Shown piece by piece: positions 57,601 to 64,000 of a stretch of DNA of 64,000 bases. Source of the DNA: Tetracentron sinense (Eukaryota > Streptophyta > Magnoliopsida > Trochodendrales > Trochodendraceae); contig CM026556.1 of assembly GCA_015143295.1 (NCBI GenBank), forward strand, positions 19,840,547 through 19,904,546. The letters are read 5' to 3'. The translations under genes were made by a program, and so were the position numbers. A model generated the notes under the pieces. It was not told the origin of the DNA. It ran no database searches and worked only from the letters and a program-made list of their open reading frames with translations. The stretch's first letter is position 1; each line of letters opens with the position of its first letter.

Positions 57601-60600
57601 TAATTTCTTAATAGTATTTCATAAATTAAAAATTATTTAACCACCAATCTCCTCTTCACATATTGATTCAGTCCTGTAAAACCTTGAGCTCATCAATTGC
57701 AGATTGAATGAGTTTAGAAACTGAATTAAATTTCAGTTATTTATCAAATTTAATGTGCATTCATAAGTTTTTCAAGTTTCTAAAACAATTAACATGAATA
57801 ATCATTAAAAAATAAAGAAAGTACATATCTCTTTTCACTTTACAAAGAACATAAAATATAGTTAAAATTTTTGACAATATAGAGAAATATCAAGAAGAAA
57901 TGTTAGTGTCATCAAAGGTATCTTTCTTCTTATGGTCTGTAACTTTGGATAAGATTTACAATTGATCACTTAAAGAGTAGAGGGTGGAGTATGACAAATC
58001 ATTGCTTCTTTTGCCTCATGGAAGAAGAGACAGTAGATCATCTGTTCTTGCCTTATCTAGTTGTCTTTGGGACATGAGGTTTCTTCTTCTCTTGATTAGG
58101 GGTGAACTGGGTCTTCCCATCCTCATACTTGAACTTCTTATCAGGTTAGCAATTGATGACACTGGTGGGTGTTAAGGAGACTATATGGACAACATTGTCT
58201 GAAGCTATTTTGTGGGCCATATGGAAAGAGAGGAATAGGTGCGTCTTTGACAATTCCTCTCTTCCAATCCCCCATCTTCGAGACTGGATCCGTCGCCCTA
58301 TGGTGGATTGGTTGTCCATCCGTGGTATGGGGACGAAAGTGGGTGATATATTGCTATGAGGAGTTCAACTTTGGCTATGTTGTATTTTCTTCTTGTTGTT
58401 CTTATTGCTTCTTTGCCTTGCGCTTTCAATTTAGCTCCCCATAAACTGCTTGTATCTCTACTGTTATTTTAATAAATTCCATATTTACCAATAAAAAAGA
58501 AGAAATTACAGCTCAGACAAGCAGACAATGCATGTTACTTAATATGATTCTCACATTTGAATACTACATTTTTGCATTAGTAATATAATGAGTTTTAGAT
58601 GTGTATTTATGGGATGCTTAAGTATTGAATTTTTAAAGTATTATCTTAGATTTCCAATGTTTTCTTAAAGTTTTCTAAACTTCTTTAATTTTTACATAAC
58701 TTCTTTAGACTTGCTTAAACTTTCTCAAAATGTGCCAACTTCCTTAGCGACCAAAGTTTAATACCTTAGTCTGGATCACAGATAGATGCCAATGCATCAC
58801 ACTCATCCATGGCTGTCAAACATTGCTTGTCACATCTTCACTGTATCATTCCATGGTGTAGTTCATTAGTTGTTTTTGGTGGAGGGAATAATTTTTATTT
58901 TCTCAGTTGGTTAGATTTCATTTAATAAGTTCTTAGAGAATGAACAGATTAGGACTCTGATCTTCTTGCAAATATTCATCTAATACTAATACATAATATA
59001 TAGTTTTTCTAGTAGGTTTCAGTAAAGGGAATTGTAATTATTCATCCAAGTCGAAGAAAACATATCTTGATAACAAGGAAATTTACAAACAGATCCAGCC
59101 AGTAGTATTTAGTGGTCACAACTCAAACTCATGAATCTAATCCTACCTATGACAAAGAAAAAGTGTCATTCTTACCTGGGTAAGTTGGGGTTTGGGCCAT
59201 TTGGCGAGACCTCCACCGGAATTTTAGATTTACAAAAAAAACAACTACTAGCTTCCTTCTAGATGCTAGGTAGTAAGGGACTAGAGAGGATAGGAAATGG
59301 AGTCTAGCATTGAGCGACAATCCGATTCTCTCATAACATGGATGAACTCACAAAAAGAAACTCTATAAGATTAACACATCTACCTTTGAGCTTCCAAGGA
59401 TGCAAAGAAACCAAATTGACAAAGTTAGCTGCAAAAAGAAAATCTATGTGGACCTATTCCTCTATTAGCAGCCAACTGCATCAGTTAAATTTTTCCAGTC
59501 TTGGAAAGTTAGATGGTACATGCCTGGAATTACTAAGCTTGCACATGAATATCATCATTAGTGCACTATTTGGGTTCAACAACACATCCTGTTCTGCCAT
59601 TATATTCTGTCAAAAGCCACAATTAAGTCAAAGCATGTGTTATCAAATATTTCCTTACTAATCCCCATCCATGACCTTTTTGACCTTGCCATCGTCCTTT
59701 TAGAAACTTCAACTCAGACCAACTCACTGGTGCCATCATTGGTCATAGCTGAACAAGTCCAAACTATCTCAACCAACACTAATAAGGTTGCACATGAATA
59801 AACTTTAAACAAATTTATATAGCACTGTGCATATCAAAAACAATTTGAAAATCTATATTGATATATTTCCAATTTATAAAACTAGATATGCATAGATAAT
59901 CCCAGTAGCTCCTCTCCATTCTTAGTGGACTGTTTGCAGTATCAGAGAAATCACTGCTCAACTTGGAAGAAGGTCAAATCGACTCGGTATTGTCGGCTCT
60001 TCCCGTTATTAGTCCAAACTTAAATTTATGGCTTTATGCAGGAAATTTCTTGCCTGATGACAACATTGTCTGATTTTCACACAAAATTGAAGATCTCCCC
60101 CTTCAATTCCGCAAGTAAAATTTTGGAAATTGAATGACTGATTCCTGGAATAACTCTTTGTTTAGGGTTATTTACAGTATGGTATTACGCCATGGACTTG
60201 GATGGCCATGACCCCAACACTAAACTACAAAATGGAACAATTAAATAGGAAAATAATATCTCACTTTCTCTTCAAACTCTTGCAATCAGCCACATCAAGT
60301 CGAGGTTTTCAATTAAAATATTGGAGGGAATTTATTAATCCCCACATTATATCAGTAAGACTGCAGTTCATGCGAAGTCATGCTATCACAACAGTAAATA
60401 ATGTAAAAAGCACAAATATAAAAATCAACACAATAAACACAAGAAGAACAAGAATAGTAAGGTGAGGAAGAAGAAACAGCATACCCATTATGATTCCTTG
60501 TGCTCCTCTGTAGTATGAGCTTGTTAATGTTCTGAATCTTTCCTGTCCAGCTGCACAATGAGAACTTTGCATTTATTAAGGTATATTTTGCCACAGCAAA

Positions 60601-63002
60601 TCTTTTTCCCTCTAGGGAAAAAGTGGCTAAGGGAGCCAAATTCAAATTTTCCTTTAAGGTTCCTCCTAAACCAAAACAATCAAGATGGCAATATCTTATC
60701 CTGCCAAGTAAGTCAGATTCTCTCATTCCAGATCAGGGGCAGAGCCAGGGGGGCCATGCCCCAATGTTTTAATTCCTTCTTGGAGTGGTATGAAATAGTG
60801 GGCCCCTCAATTTTTTTTAGTATAGTTGGGCCCCCCAAATTTTTTTGTCTTATAGATATAGTGCCCTCCCCCCGCCCCCCCCCCCAATTTGTTTGTCATA
60901 TATATAGTGGGCCACCAATGGAGTCCATTTGTGCCCTTGAGGTCGCCACATGTCCCTATTGACACCGCTTAACTATGGTTAAAATGCACCCACTCTTAGG
61001 GTTCACATACTTATCATTGATTTTAGAAAAAAATATTGAAAATTTTTTCACCTTCAGAGTTGGTGAATTTTAACTAGGGTTCAAATTTTTTTTTGATATT
61101 TAAAAAAAAAACAAGGATAGGTGGGTGAATCTTAATCCTAGTTAAAGGGTATCAATAGGGACACGTGGCAACCTCAAGGGCATAACCGGGAAAAATAATT
61201 TCTCAAAAAAAAAATTACCCAAATTTTTTCGGGGGCTACACCTCCAAACCCCAAAGCTCCATACCCTTAAATCCATTAGTTTTTTTTATACAAGTATTTC
61301 GGCGCCCCCCCCCCCAAATGAAAAATTCCTGACTCCGCCCTTGTTCCAGATTAATGAACCCTGTTATGAGCAAATATATCGAAGTATAGGTTCTAAGGAA
61401 GCTAAGGATACATGAACATGATATAATTGAAAAGCTGGTTCCATATCAACTTCTCCAGCCATAAAGAGATTTGTACTTTGTATCCCCTTTTTTTTTATCC
61501 ATCACTTGTAGCTCTCAATTGAGAGATTTGTACTTTCACAATTATGTTTCTCATACTTGTAGGGATGTTGAAGTATTTCTATTAACTAATTACCTACCTA
61601 TATTTCTCTCATCTTGAAGGGGTATTTTCATACTCTCAACAATGGGGACTTACTAGGAATATGAATGTGTAGAGTTGATCTAATAATCTTCACTAAATCC
61701 TTTATCATTTACAATCTTTTTTTCGGTAACTAAGCTCAAGAAACGGTTGCACAAGCATAGGTGTGGCCAAGTTGTTGGACCTCATGCATAGATTGTGTAA
61801 GTCGAGGAGTGAAATTTGAAGAAACAACCACAGGGAGCAAACCTGGGATGCTAGCTAACTGCACCAACCCTGGTGGATCTATGTTAACAGTTTGCACAAC
61901 TTTTAATCTAGCATGCTTGAATTATTCAACATGTAACTTTTTTAGCCATAGTTTACATAAGTTTTTTTTTTAATCTTATTTTCTTTTAAAATCTGACGAA
62001 TTGTCAGATGTTCTACTCAGTCTATTATAGTGTTTTCTATTAAAAGTATTTAAGTACTATACTAGCTATTACTTCATATTATTTTTATGATGGTCCTTAT
62101 ATTAATTAAATTAATTTTAACTAATGTATATACAATTAATAGCAAATATTTGATATATATTCATGTACCCATCATACGAAGCTCCAACTCCCAGGCTCTT
62201 TCTCCTGGGCTAGATAATGAGTATAGTATCTAAGGGAATGGGTGAGGCATATGAGATGGCATGGCAAAAACTGGCACCATGGTTCAAAAACCTGAACTCG
62301 AATTGACTCGAAAGTTAGTCAAGTTGAGTAACTCGAAAAACAAAAAAAAAAAAAAACTTGCCTCAGTCTAAATCATTATATATGTGATATATATATATAT
62401 ATATACCAATTAGATAAGTACCAATTTCTTGACATTATATCCAAGATTGAACCACAAATAACTTGAAAAACCTAGATTAAAACCCAAAGTAGACTGATTT
62501 TGTAGCCTCAAACCTAAAACCCAGATTTAACAACCCATACATAATAGGTTGACTTCGAAGCCCCCAAAAAATATGATGCAAAAACAGTGTGACGTTTGTG
62601 TTTAGGTGTTTAAAAGATGAAAGTATAAAAATGCCCTTCTATGACTCAACCTAGTCTGACGAGTCGAAAAACTCGCCTTGACTGAGTCACCCGAATTACT
62701 TGCTGAATGGTGCCTCCTTCAAGTTTTGAGGCGACTCGAAACTCAGTCGAGTCAAGTTACTCAGGTGACTCACCGAGTTTTGGAACTATGATTGGCACCA
62801 TCAAAATTTCACCGATTAAAGAGACGTAATCTTAAAAGCAAGCAAAAAACTATGAGCATAGAATAAATAAAAGACATGATCTCCCATTTCTCTTAGAAGT
62901 ACAACACACACGCACCGACATACACACCATTACCTGTGTCCCAAATTGCAAGCTTCAACTTTTTACCCCCAAGAGTAACTAGTTTTACCTTGAAATCCAC
63001 AC
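44968..63002 (-). CDS. RABC1: RABC-type (Rab18-like) small GTPase, five of its exons, 5' end outside window
   Basis: Minus-strand exons at 62934-63002, 60485-60550, 54898-55019, 54538-54666 and 44968-45081 join in frame with GT-AG borders at every junction inside the window. Together they give about 166 residues of a Rab GTPase: G3 box WDTAGQE, then [13 protein letters not shown]4 box GNKVD, G5 box ECSAK, and a hypervariable tail ending in a double Cys (prenylation site). Rab proteins switch between GTP and GDP forms on membranes in vesicle and lipid-droplet traffic. Family motifs match plant RABC (Rab18), closer to RABC1 than RABC2 from memory. The N-terminal P-loop exon is not in the window. 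No frame lesion seen despite transposon-filled introns of 2.4, 5.5, 0.23 and 9.5 kb. Confidence 0.9.
45650..46590 (-). mobile_element. 3' fragment of an L1-type LINE in RABC last intron
   Basis: The minus-strand frame 46265-45981 shows an RT zinc-binding (zf-RVT) pattern: [35 protein letters not shown]. Upstream (to about 46580) reads as the end of the RT region with stops ([23 protein letters not shown]). It ends near an A-rich tail (plus-strand T/A-rich text at about 45640-45700). 5'-truncated and dead. Confidence 0.8.
46591..47379. other. AT-rich intronic sequence; no gene seen
   Basis: Non-coding, AT-rich, with an LTR-like look (ends near TTAGTTGCGACA) but no ends or duplication that prove it. 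Confidence 0.4.
47380..47743 (-). mobile_element. Tat-like LTR start fragment
   Basis: On the minus strand it begins TGTAAGCACCTAATTTTGCAC at 47743, the same LTR start as at 7612, followed by pyrimidine/purine-biased text. The other end was not found. Confidence 0.5.
47922..48005 (+). repeat. Direct repeat flanking a Tat-like LTR (left copy)
   Basis: GTGTTTGTCACAATTTCCTC and AATCCAAAGTCCTTG match 49370-49445 over about 80 bp, too long for a normal target duplication. Confidence 0.75.
48015..49366 (-). mobile_element. Tat-like LTR with GGAGGTAAT hairpins
   Basis: On the minus strand it starts TGTAAGCACCCC at 49366. Short inverted repeats of GGAGGTAAT...ATTACCTCC type recur at about 48154, 48201, 48908, 49006, 49062, 49111 and 49172. 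No protein frame. The left end near 48015 is approximate. Confidence 0.6.
48154..49194. repeat. GGAGGTAAT...ATTACCTCC hairpin family
   Basis: Seven members. The best is 49172-49194 (GGGAGGTAAT / ATTACCTCCC, 10-bp arms, 3-nt loop); others at 48154-48173, 48201-48220, 48908-48928, 49006-49030 (ATGGTTGTAAT / ATTACAGCCAT), 49062-49084 and 49111-49132. Confidence 0.85.
49367..49445 (+). repeat. Direct repeat flanking a Tat-like LTR (right copy)
   Basis: Copy of 47922-48005; begins at the base after the LTR start. Confidence 0.75.
50199..50399. mobile_element. 201-bp hAT-type MITE
   Basis: Ends CAGTATAGTCAAA and (inverted) CAGTGTAGTCAAA; perfect 8-bp duplication TTCTTAAT at 50191-50198 and 50400-50407. 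It interrupts the RTE LINE. Confidence 0.9.
50646..52410. mobile_element. 1.77-kb non-autonomous hAT-like element
   Basis: Ends CATGGTCTCAAATATCG and (inverted) CATGGTTCAAAATATCG match at 14 of 17 positions. Perfect 8-bp duplication TTAACAAC at 50638-50645 and 52411-52418. Subterminal repeats of GATACGTATCG / CGATACGG type lie at 50662-50825 and 52340-52380. No transposase frame. The RTE LINE resumes across it. Confidence 0.85.
51485..51802 (+). repeat. About 190-bp tandem duplication with AT microsatellite inside the hAT-like element
   Basis: Two copies (from about 51485 and about 51675) share TTAAGAATTTTTAACT and ATTAATTGTGGTTAAGATTC. A (TA)n run of about 40 bp lies between them at about 51641-51675. 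Confidence 0.75.
53302..54070. mobile_element. 769-bp hAT-type MITE (CAGGGGYGGAGCTAGG family)
   Basis: Ends CAGGGGTGGAGCTAGG and (inverted) CAGGGGCGGAGCTAGG; perfect 8-bp duplication GTTGTGTG at 53294-53301 and 54071-54078. It interrupts the RTE LINE. It contains an inner inverted repeat (text around 53430-53460 and 53700-53750). Confidence 0.92.
54538..54666 (-). CDS. RABC1: RABC exon with G5 box
   Basis: 129 nt, 43 codons, phase 0 at both ends; acceptor TTTCAG, donor GTACGC. Encodes [11 protein letters not shown]...ECSAKT...CFEELVLK. Confidence 0.95.
54898..55019 (-). CDS. RABC1: RABC exon with G4 box
   Basis: 122 nt; begins with two bases of a Val codon, then [20 protein letters not shown] and ends GNKVDK. 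Acceptor CTACAG, donor GTATTT. Confidence 0.95.
55020..57079. other. RABC intron sequence; no gene seen
   Basis: Intronic, AT-rich, with a (TAAAA)n-like stretch near 55765-55785. No recognisable protein or clean transposon end. Confidence 0.5.
57089..58767. mobile_element. Candidate TIR DNA element with 9-bp duplication, holding a LINE fragment
   Basis: AGTCTGGAT occurs at 57080-57088 and 58768-58776. The inner ends are TATGGTGTCAAAAATCG and (inverted) AAGGTATTAAACTTTGG, only partly alike. ACTTCG / CTTCTTTA-rich subterminal text. A 9-bp duplication suggests a Mutator-like element, but the weak ends keep this tentative. Confidence 0.5.
57935..58495 (+). mobile_element. LINE 3' fragment with zinc-binding end
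   Basis: Plus-strand reading gives [15 protein letters not shown] (zf-RVT type), then after stops [16 protein letters not shown] and LRDWI, typical of plant L1 C-termini. It ends near an A-rich tail (AATAAAAAAGAAGAAA at about 58490). 5'-truncated. Confidence 0.75.
58777..60484. other. RABC intron sequence; no gene seen
   Basis: Non-coding intronic text with no repeat ends or protein similarity that I recognise. Confidence 0.5.
60485..60550 (-). CDS. RABC1: RABC exon with end of G3 box
   Basis: 66 nt; completes the Ala of WDTAGQ, then [20 protein letters not shown] and M. Acceptor TGCAG, donor GTATGC, phase 1 at the end. Confidence 0.95.
60734..61343. mobile_element. 610-bp hAT-type MITE (CAGGGGCRGAGYCAGG family)
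   Basis: Ends CAGGGGCAGAGCCAGG and (inverted) CAAGGGCGGAGTCAGG; perfect 8-bp duplication TTCCAGAT at 60726-60733 and 61344-61351. It shares inner motifs (GGTTAAAATGCACCC-like, ACACGTGGCAAC) with the 53302-54070 element. It lies in a RABC intron. Confidence 0.92.
62281..62792. mobile_element. Candidate 0.5-kb TIR element rich in GACTCGA
   Basis: TGGCACCAT occurs at 62272-62280 and 62793-62801. The ends GGTTCAAAAACCTGAACTCG and (inverted) AGTTCCAAAACTCGG are partly alike, and many GACTCGA / ACTCGAGT-like units lie inside. Looks like a non-autonomous TIR element; superfamily unclear. Confidence 0.6.
62934..63002 (-). CDS. RABC1: RABC exon with start of G3 box
   Basis: 69 nt; completes a Gly codon, then [20 protein letters not shown] and DT. 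Acceptor TTGTAG, donor GTAATG. The Gly-Val-Asp-Phe-Lys start follows the Rab switch I, so one upstream exon (start codon and P-loop) must lie beyond 64000. Confidence 0.95.
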
Positions 63003-64000
63003 CTACAAAAAGAAATAAGAAATGGAAGTTAGAAATCAATAATATAAGCAAAAGTGGTTACTGAGTATGCATAAACCCTGTATAAGTTGGAGAGAGATTT
63101 TCTGCACATACACTTGACATAAACCCTATAGTCACTACTTTGTGCACAAAAAGATTTAGTTGAGAAAAAGAATAGTAAGTTTCAAGTATCTGGTTCATAA
63201 ACCAATCGTGGATTAAAAACTAGTAACTGAATTGGGTGTTCTTCCTATGGAGCATCCATTCAGTACCTATCACCACCTTTATCCTGTAATTTATTCTTAG
63301 GTATAAAAACAAGGATCAGTTTGGCAGCACGAAGATCTTTCCCCTTGTCACGGGTAAAGAAAACAGAACCCTGAAATAGGTCAGGTTTGAGTTCTATTTG
63401 TCGAGAGAGAGAGAGAGAGAGATGGCATCCACATTGGTAAGGGGATTTTGGAGCAGCTAATCGTGAATAGATGACATCTACAGTTCTAAATTTCAGTTTC
63501 ATGGGAAATTTAACACTTTGAAAATAATGGTGTAATTTTTCACTATTGGAGGAAAAAATAGGATAGAAACATCCAATAAAAATGGAACGATACAAAGAAA
63601 CTTCAAGAGTTAAAAGTTAAAACAAACATTATTGCATGCTTAACTCCCAAAAAACTGTATAATAAGATGCGTTTCGGAGGCAAAGCTAAGCATTAACAGC
63701 TATGTGGGATACTCTGATTTTTTTGCTGTTAGTTGGAGAGGAGGTAAGCTACTTACAAGTGGTTTTTTTTTACCCCAAGCCTTGTTGGTGAAGGTTTTGA
63801 ATCCATGTCTATTGGTATTCTACAATCCAACCTAAGCAATATACAACTACTACAATGCATATGCGCATCTTAGTAATTTTTATTTTTAATAATTAATTCG
63901 GCAAAAAAATAATAATTATTAGCAGTTAATTAAGTGACATGTGAACTCTACTAATTTAGTAAGGGGCCCTATAATTCATATAAATTTCAAAATCTCCATT
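63003..64000 (-). other. RABC upstream intron, runs out of the window
   Basis: No P-loop coding sequence seen on the minus strand here. It contains a (GA)n microsatellite at about 63401-63422. Otherwise plain intronic text. Confidence 0.6.

Noticed and set aside
63260-63595. 111-codon minus-strand frame as the first RABC exon
   Set aside because: No P-loop (GDSGVGKS-type) or switch I sequence in it; it is intronic text with a GA microsatellite.
1-64000. tRNA, rRNA or other structured RNA genes
   Set aside because: No clear tRNA boxes with cloverleaf or rRNA sequence noticed on reading both strands; a tRNAscan-SE run would settle it.

Overview
This is plant nuclear DNA, most likely a flowering plant with a large, repeat-rich genome. 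The evidence is Ty3/gypsy elements of the Tat and Tekay (chromovirus) lineages, copia-type LTR sequence, L1 and RTE LINEs, hAT-type MITEs, and one split host gene, a RABC/Rab18 small GTPase with canonical GT-AG introns. Species cannot be named from the sequence. There is no sign of bacterial, organellar or CRISPR content. Most open frames are relics of transposon genes or chance frames in repeats. || Layout, left to right. (1) 1-10.4 kb: two Tat-type 3' ends face each other as an imperfect inverted repeat centred near 4.75-5.03 kb. Each arm has an LTR starting TGTAAGCACC and a non-coding 3' region holding an 84-86 bp tandem array. (2) 10.4-20.6 kb: decayed minus-strand Tat gag-pol. Its integrase is split by a copia-like solo LTR (11062-13238) with a perfect 5-bp target duplication. 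(3) 20.57-29.30 kb: an old plus-strand Tekay element with pol deletions and stops, lying between the Tat leader and the Tat 5' LTR remnant (29302-30445). (4) 30.4-43.8 kb: an older Tekay-like LTR split by a second Tekay-like solo LTR, which is split in turn by a complete young minus-strand Tekay element (32581-42508). The young element has 2372-bp LTRs showing no difference by eye and a perfect CTTAG duplication. || (5) 44.97 kb to beyond the right edge: the RABC gene on the minus strand. Five exons are in the window (62934-63002, 60485-60550, 54898-55019, 54538-54666, 44968-45081); the exon with the start codon and P-loop lies outside. Its 9.46-kb last intron holds an L1 fragment, Tat-like LTR pieces and an RTE LINE broken by three hAT-type elements, each with a perfect 8-bp duplication. 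Two other introns hold further TIR elements and a LINE fragment. || Most notable points: a probable 145-nt spliceable intron between gag and protease of the young Tekay element, which would put Gag-Pol under splicing control; and lineage-specific clusters of short perfect palindromes or hairpins in the LTRs. Three Tekay-type LTRs carry different palindromes at about the same distance from the LTR start. The Tat LTRs carry a GGCGGTA...TACCGCC hairpin family, and the intronic Tat-like LTR carries a GGAGGTAAT...ATTACCTCC family.
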